From NCBI RefSeq assembly GCF_004123675.1, contig NZ_CP035417.1:3711501-3775500 (forward strand): DNA of 64,000 bases, read 5' to 3'. A program made the position numbers and the translations under genes. Source of the DNA: Leisingera sp. NJS204. GTDB lineage: Bacteria; Pseudomonadota; Alphaproteobacteria; Rhodobacterales; Rhodobacteraceae. The notes below the pieces were generated by a model, which had not been told where the DNA came from, searched no databases, and saw only the letters and a list, made by a program, of their open reading frames with translations. Positions 46,214 to 55,869 of this stretch are shown here, in pieces (the first letter of the stretch is position 1; every line of letters begins with the position of its first letter).

Positions 46214-46395
46214 AATGCTTTTCTCCCAAATATTTTGTTCCGGCGGCCCAGCCGCGCAAAGTCAGTACTGCGGGTTCTGGAGCCGTCTTGGCAGCATGAC
46301 TTAGAGTAACCATTCGAACTAATCGCTGCCACAATCAATGTGAAAGCAATTGCTCCCCGCTTCCCATCCCCAGCGCCCCGCGCTATCCCTGTCCT

Positions 46396-47472
46396 ATGAC
46401 CCATCTGACCACGCTGTACCGGCAGAAGACCGACGCGGGCGAATTGCAGCCCGACCCGGCCCAGGAGGCCGTGCTTCCCCATTTCGACCGCATCGCGGAA
46501 GGGCTGATGGCGCCGCCGGTGAAACGCGGCTTCTTCCGCAAGGCGGAATATGAACCGGTCCAGGGGCTCTACCTCTGGGGCGGGGTCGGGCGCGGCAAGT
46601 CGATGCTGATGGATCTGTTTGTCGACAGCCTCGGCGATATCCCCTCGCGGCGGGTGCATTTCCACGCCTTCATGCAGGAAATCCACGCCAAGATGCACCA
46701 GGCCCGCCAAAGCGGCGTCGAGGACGCGCTGGCGCCAGTGGCGGCAGAGGTGGCGGAGTCGGTGCGGCTCTTGGCCTTTGACGAGATGCAGATCACCGAT
46801 ATCACCGACGCGATGATCGTCGGACGCTTGTTCGAGGCGCTGTTTGCCGCCGGCGTCACCGTGATCACCACCTCCAACCGGGTGCCGGACGATCTGTACA
46901 AGAACGGGCTGAACCGCCAGCTGTTCCTGCCCTTCATTGATCTGATCAAGGATCATATGGCGTTGCATGAGATGGTCAGCGCCACCGATTACCGGCAGGA
47001 CCGGCTGACCGGCGCACAGGTCTATTTCGCCCCCATCGATGCCGAGGCCCGCGCGCAGATCCGGGCGATCTGGCAGGATCTCTCGGGCGGCGGCAACGCC
47101 CAGCCGCTGACGCTGGAGGTGAAGGGCCGCGAAGTTACTCTGCCCGCCTTCCGCAACGGGGTGGCACGCGCCACTTTCTATGACTTGTGCGGCAAGATGC
47201 TGGGACCGGGCGACTACCTCGCCATCGCCGAAGAGGTAAAGGTCCTGGTGCTGGAAGACATCCCGCGCCTATCGCGCAACAACTTCAACGAGGCCAGGCG
47301 GTTTGTGACCCTGATCGACGCTTTGTATGAGGCCAAGGTGCGGCTGATCTGTTCTGCGGCAGCCCAGCCCGAGATGCTCTATGTCGAGGGCGAAGGAACG
47401 TTTGAGTTCGAGCGCACCGCCTCCCGCCTGCGCGAGATGCAGGCCAAGGACTGGGGCACCGCGGCCCCATGA
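46396..47472 (+). CDS. zapE: ZapE (AFG1-like) ATPase
   Basis: This 358-residue protein has the AFG1/ZapE fold: Walker A WGGVGRGKSM (about 61-70), the RRVHFHAFMQEIH segment, Walker B LLAFDEMQITD, and sensor 1 ITTSNRVPDDLY. ZapE is a cell-division ATPase acting near the Z-ring in E. coli, and mitochondrial AFG1 aids protein quality control. The bestrophin gene overlaps its stop by 4 bp. Confidence 0.94.
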   Translation: MTHLTTLYRQKTDAGELQPDPAQEAVLPHFDRIAEGLMAPPVKRGFFRKAEYEPVQGLYLWGGVGRGKSMLMDLFVDSLGDIPSRRVHFHAFMQEIHAKMHQARQSGVEDALAPVAAEVAESVRLLAFDEMQITDITDAMIVGRLFEALFAAGVTVITTSNRVPDDLYKNGLNRQLFLPFIDLIKDHMALHEMVSATDYRQDRLTGAQVYFAPIDAEARAQIRAIWQDLSGGGNAQPLTLEVKGREVTLPAFRNGVARATFYDLCGKMLGPGDYLAIAEEVKVLVLEDIPRLSRNNFNEARRFVTLIDALYEAKVRLICSAAAQPEMLYVEGEGTFEFERTASRLREMQAKDWGTAAP

Positions 47473-48374
47473 TCGTCCGCGATACGCCCCGGCGGCGGGA
47501 TATCTTCCTGATCCTGAGCGGATCGGTGGTGCCGCGCATCCTGCCCAACATCATCGGCGCTGCGCTCTGGGCGCTCCTGGTGCTGGTTCTGGACCGATAT
47601 ATCGTTGCAATGCCGCAGATTTCCATCGCCGCAATGGGGGTCTTCGGCCTGTCGCTGTCGCTGTTCCTCAGCTTCCGCAACAACGCCGCCTATGACCGCT
47701 GGTGGGAGGCGCGGCGGATCTGGGGCCGCATGGTCTCCGACGTGCGCAGCCTGGCGCAGGAACTGCGGATCTTTGCGGGCAAGGGCCCGGACGAGGAGTA
47801 CATCCTGACCCGCATCCTGGCCTTCCACCACCTTCACCGCGCCCAGCTGCGCGGCGATGAGGTCGCGGAGACGGTCCGCCACTGGGTCGGGCCCGAGGCG
47901 GCAGAGCAGCTGATGCAGACGGAAAACAGCCCCAACGCCGCCCTGCGCGATATCGCCACCCGCCTGCGTGAAATGGCAGAGGACGGCCGCATCGACGGCT
48001 TCGGCCAGCGCGCCCTGGCCGAACGTCTCGCCGCCTTCCCCGCCGCCCAGGCCGGGAACGAGCGGCTGCTGACCACGCCGCTGCCTTTTGTCTATTCACT
48101 GCTGGTCTGGCGCACCACGTATCTCTACTGCCTGCTCTTGCCCTTTGCCCTCTTGGACAGTGCGGACTGGTTCGAACCGCTGGTGGCGGCGGTGGTGGCT
48201 TATGTGTTCTTCGGTCTGGCTGAGGTCACGCATGAGCTGGAGCACCCGTTTCGCAAGCAAGCCAATTCGGTGCCGCTCAGCGCCATGTGCCGGGTGATGG
48301 AAATCTCAGTCTGTAATGCCTTGGGCCGCGAGGTGCTGCCCAAGCTGGAGCCGGTGGACTACGTACTGGACTAG
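47469..48374 (+). CDS. Bestrophin/UPF0187 family membrane protein
   Basis: This 301-residue protein begins at ATGA overlapping zapE. It has the bestrophin-like NNAAYDRWWEARRIWGRMV motif after helix 2, a helical cytoplasmic middle and the C-terminal ELEHPFRKQANSVPLSAMCR segment. Bacterial bestrophins form pentameric ion channels; selectivity is unknown here. Two intergenic elements follow before folC. Confidence 0.92.
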   Translation: MIVRDTPRRRDIFLILSGSVVPRILPNIIGAALWALLVLVLDRYIVAMPQISIAAMGVFGLSLSLFLSFRNNAAYDRWWEARRIWGRMVSDVRSLAQELRIFAGKGPDEEYILTRILAFHHLHRAQLRGDEVAETVRHWVGPEAAEQLMQTENSPNAALRDIATRLREMAEDGRIDGFGQRALAERLAAFPAAQAGNERLLTTPLPFVYSLLVWRTTYLYCLLLPFALLDSADWFEPLVAAVVAYVFFGLAEVTHELEHPFRKQANSVPLSAMCRVMEISVCNALGREVLPKLEPVDYVLD

Positions 48375-48400
48375 GGGGCGGAGGGAAGACGGGGCCGCCG

Positions 48401-48430
48401 CCCCCTCGGTGTACTTCTGGAAAGATGAAG
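48401..48430 (-). repeat. Family-1 dispersed intergenic element, copy C
   Basis: On the minus strand it reads CTTCATCTTTCCAGAAGTAC then ACCGAGGGGG, followed by a CGGCGGCCCCG stretch. It is directly beside family-2 copy 4. Confidence 0.65.
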
Positions 48431-48437
48431 AATGGCC

Positions 48438-48499
48438 GCGCCGCGTCAGCGGCGCCCGGCCCAACAGGATGAGATCGCCAGATCGAAGCCGGGCGGGAG
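48438..48499 (+). repeat. Family-2 dispersed intergenic element, copy 4
   Basis: Hairpin GCGCCGC-GTCA-GCGGCGC (48438-48455), then GGCCCAAC, a variable stretch containing inverted GATC words, and terminal CGGGCGGGAG (48490-48499). It lies between convergent bestrophin and folC genes. Confidence 0.7.
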
Positions 48500-48525
48500 A
48501 GCCTGCTCCGCCACAGGCGCAAATC

Positions 48526-49797
48526 TCAGCCGTTTTCGCGCAGGATATGGCCCGCCAGATAGAGCGAGCCGCAGATCAGCACCCGCGCCTGCGGGTCCTT
48601 GGCAGTAATCGCCTTCAATGCCGCCATTGTGCTGTCCGCCGTGCCGGCCTCGATGCCCACGGACCTGGCCGCAGCCTCGGTGTCTTCCGCGCTCAGCGTG
48701 TTGATCTCATCGGGGATCGAGATGGCCGTCAGGCTCGTCACCTGCGGCGCCAGCGGGCGCATATAACCGCTCACGTCCTTGGTGTTCAGCATGCCGCAGA
48801 TCAGATGCGTCGGGCGCGCCGGAAGTTTTGCCAGCACATCCGCCAGCGCCACGCCGGCCGCAGCGTTGTGGCCGCCGTCCAGCCACAACTCTGCCTCAGG
48901 TGCCGCCTCGGTCAGCGGGCCGGTCTTCAGCTTCTGCATCCGCGCGGGCCATTCGGCGTTCGCCATCGCGGCCTCGCAGGCCGCCTCATCAGCGCCCAGG
49001 TGGCGCAGCGCTGCCAGCGCAGCACCGGCGTTCTGGATCTGATGCGCGCCCAAGAGGGCCGGCAGCGGCAGGTCCAATAGGCCGAACTCATCCTGGAACA
49101 CCAGCCGGCCGCGTTCCTCGTAGACATGCCAGTGCTGGCCATAGGCGATCAGCGGCGCGCCAAGGCGGGCGGCGGTGGCCTCGATCACCTCCATCGCCTC
49201 CTCCGGCTGCGGACCAACCACAACCGGCACGCCGCGTTTGATGATACCGGCCTTCTCGGTGGCGATTTTGGTCAGCGTGTCGCCCAGGAACTGCTCATGG
49301 TCGATCGAGATCGGGGTGATCACGCTAATTGCGGGTTTATCAATCACGTTTGTGGCGTCCAGGCGTCCGCCCAAACCGACCTCCAGCAGCGTGTAATCCG
49401 CAGGCGTGCGGGAAAACGCCAAGAGGCCGGCCACCGTGGTGATCTCGAAATAGGTGATATTCTCGCCGCCGTTCTTGGCATAGCACTCGTCCAGCACCTC
49501 ACTCAGATGCGGCTCGGAGATCAGCTCGCCCGCCAGCCGGATCCGCTCATGAAAGCGCGCCAGATGCGGTGAGGTGTAGGCGTGAACGCTCTTGCCCATC
49601 CCCTCAAGCCCGGCGCGGATCATCGCCTGGGTCGACCCCTTGCCATTGGTGCCGGCCAGATGGATCACCGGCGGCAACTTGTCCTGCGGGTTGTCCAACG
49701 CGGACAGCAGCCGCCAGACCCGGTCCAGCGTCAGGTCGATGATCTTGGGGTGCAGCGCCATCATGCGGGCGAGGATCGCGTCGGAGGTCTGGGTCAT
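48526..49797 (-). CDS. folC: Dihydrofolate synthase/folylpolyglutamate synthase
   Basis: With ATG 49797 (MTQTSDAILARMMALHP) the protein has 423 residues. It has the Mur-ligase P-loop HLAGTNGKGSTQAMIRAG, the YTSPHLARFHERIR motif, and LLEVGLGGRLDATNV. It adds glutamate to dihydropteroate and polyglutamylates folates. accD lies upstream on the same strand, the common accD-folC arrangement, but a hairpin lies between them. Confidence 0.96.
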   Translation of the reverse strand: MTQTSDAILARMMALHPKIIDLTLDRVWRLLSALDNPQDKLPPVIHLAGTNGKGSTQAMIRAGLEGMGKSVHAYTSPHLARFHERIRLAGELISEPHLSEVLDECYAKNGGENITYFEITTVAGLLAFSRTPADYTLLEVGLGGRLDATNVIDKPAISVITPISIDHEQFLGDTLTKIATEKAGIIKRGVPVVVGPQPEEAMEVIEATAARLGAPLIAYGQHWHVYEERGRLVFQDEFGLLDLPLPALLGAHQIQNAGAALAALRHLGADEAACEAAMANAEWPARMQKLKTGPLTEAAPEAELWLDGGHNAAAGVALADVLAKLPARPTHLICGMLNTKDVSGYMRPLAPQVTSLTAISIPDEINTLSAEDTEAAARSVGIEAGTADSTMAALKAITAKDPQARVLICGSLYLAGHILRENG

Positions 49798-49842
49798 CGG
49801 CCTGGTCCTGTCAGATCGGAAAGTCAAATGCAGCAAATAACA

Positions 49843-49868
49843 GCGCCCGCCCAGGTAAGGACGGGCGC
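49843..49868 (-). terminator. GC-rich hairpin between accD and folC
   Basis: A 10-bp stem with one G-T pair (arms 49843-49852 and 49859-49868). The downstream T-run is short (TGTTATTTGC), so it may only partly reduce read-through into folC. Confidence 0.4.
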
Positions 49869-49907
49869 GGTCCGGCCGGACAGCCGGGCAGGTTAATATA
49901 GACCGGT

Positions 49908-50858
49908 TTATTCGGCAGCTTCTTCGCTGACTGCGGCCTCGGTTGGCGCATTTGCGGCCATGGCGGGGTCTTCCTCTTCCGGCGAGGGCAGATCGCCCAC
50001 CACCTGCGGCGGCAGGCCCATCAGCATCCGAATGATGGTGATCAGCTCACCGCGCATCTCGGTGCGCGAGGTCACGCGGTCCAGCATACCGTGATCCAGC
50101 AGGTATTCGGCGCGCTGGAACCCTTCGGGCAATTTTTCGCGGATGGTCTGTTCAATCACGCGGGGACCGGCAAAGCAAATGAGCGCATTGGGTTCAGAAA
50201 TATGCACATCGCCCAGCATCGCATAAGACGCTGTCACCCCGCCGGTGGTCGGATGGGTCAGCACCACGATATAGGGCAGGCCCGCCTCTTTCAGCATCTG
50301 CACCGCCACGGTGGTGCGCGGCATCTGCATCAGCGACAGGATGCCTTCCTGCATCCGCGCACCGCCAGCGGCGGAAAACAGCACCAGCGGGCGGCCCAGC
50401 TTCACCGCTTCTTCAGCCGCGGCGATGATGGCGTTGCCCACATACATGCCCATCGAGCCGCCCATGTAGGAAAAATCCTGCGCCGCAGCGATAATGGGGG
50501 TGCGGCCGATTTCACCGGCGGCCACCAGCATGGCGTCTTTCTCGCCGGTCTTTTTCTGCGCCGCCTTGATCCGGTCGGGGTATTTCTTCTGATCCTTGAA
50601 CTTCAACGGATCGGCCAGCGGTTCCGGCACCGCAACCTCGGTGAACACACCGCCGTCAAACAGCGCGGTGAACCGGTCGCGCGGCGTGATATGCATGTGA
50701 TGGCCGCAGCTGGTGCAGACGTTCTGATTGTCGCTCAGCTCGCGGTGAAACAGCATGGTGCCGCATTCATCGCATTTCTGCCAAAGGTTCTCGGGCACTT
50801 CACGGCGCGAAAAGATCGAGTTGATCTTGGGCCGGACGTAGTTGGTGATCCAGTTCAT
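49908..50858 (-). CDS. accD: Acetyl-CoA carboxylase carboxyltransferase subunit beta
   Basis: The start ATG 50858 ([12 protein letters not shown]) gives 316 residues, the usual AccD size, with the zinc ribbon Cys 29, 32, 48 and 51 (CDEC and CTSC). The crotonase-fold oxyanion segments [11 protein letters not shown] and [15 protein letters not shown] follow. It carries out the second half-reaction of acetyl-CoA carboxylase, the first committed step of fatty acid synthesis. The C-terminus is an Ala/Glu-rich tail. Confidence 0.97.
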   Translation of the reverse strand: MNWITNYVRPKINSIFSRREVPENLWQKCDECGTMLFHRELSDNQNVCTSCGHHMHITPRDRFTALFDGGVFTEVAVPEPLADPLKFKDQKKYPDRIKAAQKKTGEKDAMLVAAGEIGRTPIIAAAQDFSYMGGSMGMYVGNAIIAAAEEAVKLGRPLVLFSAAGGARMQEGILSLMQMPRTTVAVQMLKEAGLPYIVVLTHPTTGGVTASYAMLGDVHISEPNALICFAGPRVIEQTIREKLPEGFQRAEYLLDHGMLDRVTSRTEMRGELITIIRMLMGLPPQVVGDLPSPEEEDPAMAANAPTEAAVSEEAAE

Positions 50859-50921
50859 ATTGCTTGCCTCTCCGGGGGCGCGGTTTGCCCCCCAGATAAG
50901 GCGCCTTGGCCGCAATTGCAA

Positions 50922-51836
50922 TCAGCGGCGTATGGCAAGCCGTGCGCAAAGCCAGCTAACCAGCATCAGCGCAAAGTCCACCGCCATCCAAGGCCGCAGC
51001 GCCTGCACGTCCGCCATCTCGAAGGGGATCATATACAGCGCCAGCCCGTTCAGGCTGGTCGGCGAAGCAAACAGCAATAATGCAGTAACATTGTTGAAAA
51101 AATGCACCGCCATCGCCGGACCCAAGGTACCGGCCCGCGCTGTCAGATCCGCCATCAGCACCCCGAACAATCCGGCCCAGACGGTGATCAGCAGCGCATT
51201 CTCCCCGGCCTCGGCAGGCAGATAGTGCCCCAATGCAAACAGCGCCGACGGCCCCAGAAGCCACACTGCCGGGCTGCGGAACCGTGCCGCAAGCGCCTGC
51301 TGGATATAACCGCGGAACAGGATCTCCTCCGCAGAGGTCTGCACCAGCACCGCGGCAACAGACAAAGGCAGAATGCCCAGCCAGGTCCAGACCGGCAGGT
51401 TCGGGGTCATCGCCGGCCCCATGCTGTAGGGCGGCAGCAGCATGATCAGCACGCTCAACCCCAGCAGATACAGGCTCACCTTGCCGAACTGCCAGACCAG
51501 CGGCACCAGATGCCCCGTGACGGTGGCAAAGCTGCGCTGGTGAAACAGCCGCGCCGCCATAGCCACCCCCAGCGACAGAAAGGCAAAGCTGCCCAGCAGC
51601 ACCAGCATGGCGCCGGGATTGCTGCCGTCACCCAGCCCCTGCAGCCAGGCGCCGGGGAACAGGCCCGCCACCATCACCTGCAGCGCCGCGGTCATCGCAA
51701 AGCTGACCGCCGCCACCAGCACCAGCCCCAAAAGCAGCCGCCACAGCGCAGGCTGCAGCCGGGCAAAGCGCACCAAGGCCTCATGCGCCCTGTAACTGTG
51801 CCCGTCGCTGTACCCGTCTCTGTGCCTGTGCTGCAT
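50922..51836 (-). CDS. CPBP-family intramembrane metalloprotease
   Basis: ATG 51836 (MQHRHRDGYSDG), preceded by GGAGGAC, gives 304 residues with about eight helices. The three Abi/CPBP motifs are present: SAEEILFRGYIQ (EExxxR), ALFALGHYLP (FxxxH) and MAVHFFNNV (HxxxN). Members include type II CAAX prenyl protease relatives and bacteriocin-immunity proteins; the target is unknown. Its N-terminus is unusually His/Arg/Tyr-rich. Confidence 0.92.
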   Translation of the reverse strand: MQHRHRDGYSDGHSYRAHEALVRFARLQPALWRLLLGLVLVAAVSFAMTAALQVMVAGLFPGAWLQGLGDGSNPGAMLVLLGSFAFLSLGVAMAARLFHQRSFATVTGHLVPLVWQFGKVSLYLLGLSVLIMLLPPYSMGPAMTPNLPVWTWLGILPLSVAAVLVQTSAEEILFRGYIQQALAARFRSPAVWLLGPSALFALGHYLPAEAGENALLITVWAGLFGVLMADLTARAGTLGPAMAVHFFNNVTALLLFASPTSLNGLALYMIPFEMADVQALRPWMAVDFALMLVSWLCARLAIRR

Positions 51837-51991
51837 GTGTCCTCCGGCTGGAATGGCGGCAAATTGCGCCAACGTTATGCATTGCTGCAACGCCATGGCA
51901 AGGCAGACAGCCCGGCGCGCGGTTCACACTTGCCGCGCAGCAGCCCTGCCCGTAATAAATTTGTCAAAAAAACAGACCGGCAGGGACCGCA

Positions 51992-52816
51992 GTGACCAGA
52001 ACAAACAACGGGAAACCCGTGTCTTTTTCGCTCCCCGGCGGAAAGGCGCCAGGACTGCGCAGAGCTGCAGCCGCCGCCGCGCTGGCCGGCCTGGCCTTGG
52101 CGGGATGCAGCCCCGCCCCCACAGGCATGTCCTTTGCCGCCCGCGTGTCCGGCCCGGCGCCGCGCCTTAGCGGCCAGGTGATGTCCTTTGCCGGCGGCGG
52201 CGTGCTGCTGGCTGCCCCGGAAACCTTTTGCTTTGACCGGCGCAGCAGCACGGCGGATGACAGCGGCGGTTTTGCCTTGATTGCCCATTGCAGCCGGCTG
52301 GACCGGAACCGCTGGTTCGGCTCCCGCAATGCGGCCGTTCTGACCGCCTCGATCGGTCCGGCACAACAAGACGCCGCAGCCCCGCAAGCGGCTGATATCG
52401 TGGCCATGTTCCCCGGTGCCACGCTGCTGGAAACCCGCGACGACCAGTTGCTGCCGCTGGTCCGGCTGGAATTCCCCGAAGCCGTCGCCGAAGGGGCCAG
52501 TCCGGTTCACTGGCGCGGTGCCTTTGTGCTCGACCGGCATCTGGTCGCCCTGGCGCTCTATGCACCGGAGGGCAGCCGCGCCCTGGGAGGCCAGGGGGCA
52601 GCGCTGCTGAACGAAGTGACCCACCGCTCACTGGAAGCCTCCACCCTGCCGGATCTTGAGGAAGCCGGCGCGGTGCTGCCCAAAGGCCCCCGGCGGTCCC
52701 TGCGCCCCCTGGCACGGCCCGCAGCGGCAGCCGCCGGCGCCCCGGAAACCGGCGCCACGCCCGCCCTTCGCAAAAAACGCGGGCTTAGCCAGCGGATTGC
52801 CGGTTTATTTCAATAG
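51992..52816 (+). CDS. Putative lipoprotein of unknown function
   Basis: From GTG 51992 the 274-residue product has a lipoprotein signal: an Arg-containing N-terminus, an Ala/Leu core and the lipobox LALAGC with Cys about 39. The mature protein has no recognisable catalytic motif and ends in a basic, Pro/Ala-rich tail (RKKRGLSQRIAGLFQ). It is followed by two same-strand conserved genes. Confidence 0.75.
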   Translation: MTRTNNGKPVSFSLPGGKAPGLRRAAAAAALAGLALAGCSPAPTGMSFAARVSGPAPRLSGQVMSFAGGGVLLAAPETFCFDRRSSTADDSGGFALIAHCSRLDRNRWFGSRNAAVLTASIGPAQQDAAAPQAADIVAMFPGATLLETRDDQLLPLVRLEFPEAVAEGASPVHWRGAFVLDRHLVALALYAPEGSRALGGQGAALLNEVTHRSLEASTLPDLEEAGAVLPKGPRRSLRPLARPAAAAAGAPETGATPALRKKRGLSQRIAGLFQ

Positions 52817-52905
52817 CCGCCAGCGGTTACACTGGCGCCAGCGCCCGCCGCATTACCGCGCGGGCCGGACTCCGCAACACGGCGCAACAGGCAAGAGAGA
52901 GCACG

Positions 52906-53667
52906 ATGGGCAGGATCATGGACCGGCTGCTGCACCTGCGCAGCCTGCGCCGCTGGCGCGCAGCCGCAGAAGAGTCGGCCCGCGCGCCGCTGTCTGAACT
53001 GCGCCGCCAGCGCAATCAGGCCCGCCAGCTGCGCACCCATCTGGACCGGCTGATCCACACCGCCGACGGCCGTTTGGCGCTGCCGCAGATCGGCTCCTCC
53101 TTCTTTCCGCGCCCGCATGGCACCGATTGGTCCTGGCGCCCGGAACTGTGGCGCGGGCCGCTGCCCGAATGCGGGCTGTCCTCCGTCCCCGCCAAGGCCC
53201 GGCTCGGCGATGAGGCGCAGCTGTTTCACGATTGCGCCTTCTCCGAACTGACCCTGCGCCAGCTGCGCAACACCCGCGAAGAAGACCTTGCTCCCTTCGG
53301 CCTGCGCATGGATGTGTTCCAATTCGACGGCTCGTTCCTGTCGCTGGTGATCGACCTGCCGCCCGCCGCTGCCAATGGCATGACCCGGCAGCATCTGCTG
53401 CGGATCGACAGCATTATCGAATCCGAAAAACCGATCGAGATTTTTGCCCGGCTCAACATCCAGCACGGTCCCAATACCGAACAGATCGTGCGCGAGCTGC
53501 CGCAGGAGCAAAAGAACATCGTGGTGGAGTTCGACCTGGCCTATTCCAAGCTGAACGAGAAGCGGATCGAAAAGATCTGGCTTGATCTGATATTTGAAGC
53601 GCCGGATATGAACCAGGTGATCCTGCGCGACCTGACCTTCTCGCGCCACCGCCGCGCGGCGATCTGA
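52906..53667 (+). CDS. Rhodobacteraceae conserved protein, DUF6478-like
   Basis: This 253-residue cytoplasmic protein has an N-terminal basic helical part (RLLHLRSLRRWRAAAEESA) and a beta-rich C-terminal part with TDWSWRPELWRGPLP and FDLAYSKLNEKRIEKIWLDL. It resembles a family restricted to Rhodobacteraceae without known function. A 12-bp gap to the next gene suggests co-transcription and functional association. Confidence 0.75.
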   Translation: MGRIMDRLLHLRSLRRWRAAAEESARAPLSELRRQRNQARQLRTHLDRLIHTADGRLALPQIGSSFFPRPHGTDWSWRPELWRGPLPECGLSSVPAKARLGDEAQLFHDCAFSELTLRQLRNTREEDLAPFGLRMDVFQFDGSFLSLVIDLPPAAANGMTRQHLLRIDSIIESEKPIEIFARLNIQHGPNTEQIVRELPQEQKNIVVEFDLAYSKLNEKRIEKIWLDLIFEAPDMNQVILRDLTFSRHRRAAI

Positions 53668-53679
53668 GGAACCTGAGCC

Positions 53680-54057
53680 ATGAGCGACCTGTCACTGACC
53701 AAAATCCGCTTCCGCAACGGCATCTGGGAGGGCCGGATCAGCAACGCCCCCGCCAGCGGCGCGCGGCCCGAGATTTCCGTGATGTTCCAGGATCAGCCGG
53801 TGGCCGATGCAAAACTGAAAGAAGGCCAGGCAGGCGGCGAATGGCTGATCTCAGTGCCGGTCCCCGCCGAGGCATTGGCCGACGGGGTGCAGACTTTCGT
53901 GATATTCGATGCCGCCGGCGGCACCCGTCTGGGTGATTTCACCCTGATCGCCGGGGAGGCTGTGGCGGACGATCTGCGCGCCGAGGTCGAACTGCTGCGC
54001 GCAGAACTCGACATGCTGAAACGCGCCTTCCGCCGCCACTGCCTGGAAACCACCTGA
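53680..54057 (+). CDS. Conserved hypothetical protein, 125 aa, beta-domain plus coiled coil
   Basis: The N-terminal two thirds look like a small beta-sandwich (IRFRNGIWEGRISNAPASG, then alternating hydrophobic strands), and the last 35 residues form an amphipathic coiled coil (DDLRAEVELLRAELDMLKRAF). It has no signal peptide. It always appears likely to be partnered with the preceding gene by spacing here; the function is unknown. Confidence 0.75.
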   Translation: MSDLSLTKIRFRNGIWEGRISNAPASGARPEISVMFQDQPVADAKLKEGQAGGEWLISVPVPAEALADGVQTFVIFDAAGGTRLGDFTLIAGEAVADDLRAEVELLRAELDMLKRAFRRHCLETT

Positions 54058-54064
54058 GCGGCGG

Positions 54065-54808
54065 TTACACCAATGTCTGGAAATGCTCTGCCAGCACCTG
54101 CATCAGCTTGGCGTGCGGGATCGGGCCATAGCTGCAGCGCGCAACGCCTGCCTGCCGCGCGGTTTCCAGCGTGATACCGCGCATCATCGTGTTGACCGGC
54201 AGCGCGCTTGCCTCGCAGACTTGTGCAATCAGATCCGGATCAGTCAGGCCGGGGATGAAATACCCATTGCCGCCGGCCTCGGCATAAGCCGCGCCGCGTT
54301 CCAGCGCCTCCGCCATCAGGCCCGCGTGTTTCGACGCATCTTTTTCCTTCAGAAACAAATCTGTGCGCGCATTGACAAAAATGTCCGCATTGGCCGCCCG
54401 TACTGCAGCAACCCGCCGGGCCTGCTCTTCAATGCTGTAGAGCTCCGCCGTCCCAACCACCTGGTCCTCAAAATTCAGCCCCACGGCGCCGGTTTCGGCC
54501 AGCCGTTTAACATTGGCGGTCAGCTGTTCAGGCGCACGGGAATAACCGCCCTCAAAATCAATTGTCACCGGCAAATCCGTGGCGGCGATGATGCGTTCAG
54601 CGTTGCCCAGAACAAACTCCAACGGGATCTGCTCGCCATCGGCAAAGCCCTGCGCAACGGCCACCGGATAGCTGCCGGTCGCCAAGGCCGCGGCCCCCGC
54701 CCCGGCAATCGCCTTAGCACTGCCTGCGTCCCAGATGTTATACAGCACCACCGGGTTGCCCGGCTGATGCAGCGCCGCAAAGGCGCGTGCGCGGTCGGAA
54801 TATATCAT
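54065..54808 (-). CDS. Isocitrate lyase/PEP mutase-family protein
   Basis: This 247-residue TIM-barrel protein has LYNIWDAGSAKAIAGAGA, LPVTIDFEGGYS (metal-binding Asp and Glu) and VGLNFEDQV, and FVNARTDLFL, typical of the ICL/PEPM family. The Cys-containing flexible loop of true isocitrate or methylisocitrate lyases is not seen. Substrate unknown. Its start overlaps the ada stop by 4 bp, so the two are co-translated. Confidence 0.9.
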   Translation of the reverse strand: MIYSDRARAFAALHQPGNPVVLYNIWDAGSAKAIAGAGAAALATGSYPVAVAQGFADGEQIPLEFVLGNAERIIAATDLPVTIDFEGGYSRAPEQLTANVKRLAETGAVGLNFEDQVVGTAELYSIEEQARRVAAVRAANADIFVNARTDLFLKEKDASKHAGLMAEALERGAAYAEAGGNGYFIPGLTDPDLIAQVCEASALPVNTMMRGITLETARQAGVARCSYGPIPHAKLMQVLAEHFQTLV

Positions 54809-55869
54809 GCAGAAATCCTCTGTTTGTAGCTTGTCTCAATCTCGATCAGCCGCTGCTTGCGCCACAAGCCGCCGCCATAACCGGTCAGCGATCCATCCGC
54901 CGACAGCACCCGGTGGCAGGGTACTACCAGCGCCAGCTGGTTGGAACCATTGGCCCGCGCCACCGCCCTTGTGGCCGAAGCGCGGCCCAGCTCGCGCGCG
55001 ATCTGCGAATAGCTGCGGGTTTCGCCGGCCGGAATAGTCAGCAGGTAGCGCCAGACCTCGCGCTCGAACCCGGTGCCATGCAGAGCCAGCGGGGTTTGGA
55101 AATCCGCGCCGTCACCCGCAAAGAACCGCTGCAGCTCTTCGGCGATCTGCTTTGTCGGCGCGGGCCGCCCAAAGCCGATCCCTCCGGGCTGCGCCTTTTG
55201 CAGCCTGGCCACTTCCCGCGGCAGCGCCTTGCGGTCGGCAAATTCCAGCAGATGCAGCTGGTGCCGGCAGCTGATCGCAATCATCGCGCCCAGCGGCGTG
55301 TCGATCCAGTCGGCCAGCAACAGCGCGTCCTTGCGGAAGGCGCCCGGCGCAATCCCGACCAGCTTGGCAAAGGCCGCGCGAAAGGCGCTGGCGCTTTCAA
55401 ACCCGGCATCAATCTGCGCCGCAATCACCGGCTCGCCGGCTTTCAGCGCGGTGAACCCCTCGCGCAGGCGGCGCTGGCGGGCCATTTCCAGAAAGGTCAT
55501 GCCGAAATGCCGCTTGAACGCCCTCCGAACGGTGGACGCATCCAGCCCCATCCGCGCCAGATCGCTCTCGCCCCAGCGATAGGCGGGACGCGCCTCCAGC
55601 CGGGCCAGAAGATCCTGTACCATCGGATCATCCCCGGCAGCAGCCGCCAGCGGCTTGCAGCGTTTGCAGGCGCGGAACCCCGCCTCAATACATTGGCCGG
55701 GGCTGGCGTAAAAGCGGCAGTTCTCGTACTTCGGATTGCGCGCCGGGCAGGTCAGGCGGCAGAAGATGCCGGTGGAGGTCACGCCCACATAGGCGCGCCC
55801 CTCATAGGCGTCATCACGTGTGATCAGCGCTTGGTACAGCGTCGGGGAATCAGGCAGGTCAAACATCAT
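54805..55869 (-). CDS. ada: Bifunctional Ada: adaptive response regulator and O6-methylguanine-DNA methyltransferase
   Basis: From ATG 55869 (second ATG 55866) the protein has about 354 residues with three parts. The N-terminal methyl-phosphotriester domain has zinc Cys about 37, 41, 68 and 71 (FCRLTCPARNP and CKRCK). An AraC helix-turn-helix domain follows (about 90-180), then the C-terminal methyltransferase with the active-site PCHRV. It senses and repairs DNA alkylation damage. It is upstream of the ICL-family gene with 4-bp overlap. Confidence 0.95.
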   Translation of the reverse strand: MMFDLPDSPTLYQALITRDDAYEGRAYVGVTSTGIFCRLTCPARNPKYENCRFYASPGQCIEAGFRACKRCKPLAAAAGDDPMVQDLLARLEARPAYRWGESDLARMGLDASTVRRAFKRHFGMTFLEMARQRRLREGFTALKAGEPVIAAQIDAGFESASAFRAAFAKLVGIAPGAFRKDALLLADWIDTPLGAMIAISCRHQLHLLEFADRKALPREVARLQKAQPGGIGFGRPAPTKQIAEELQRFFAGDGADFQTPLALHGTGFEREVWRYLLTIPAGETRSYSQIARELGRASATRAVARANGSNQLALVVPCHRVLSADGSLTGYGGGLWRKQRLIEIETSYKQRISA

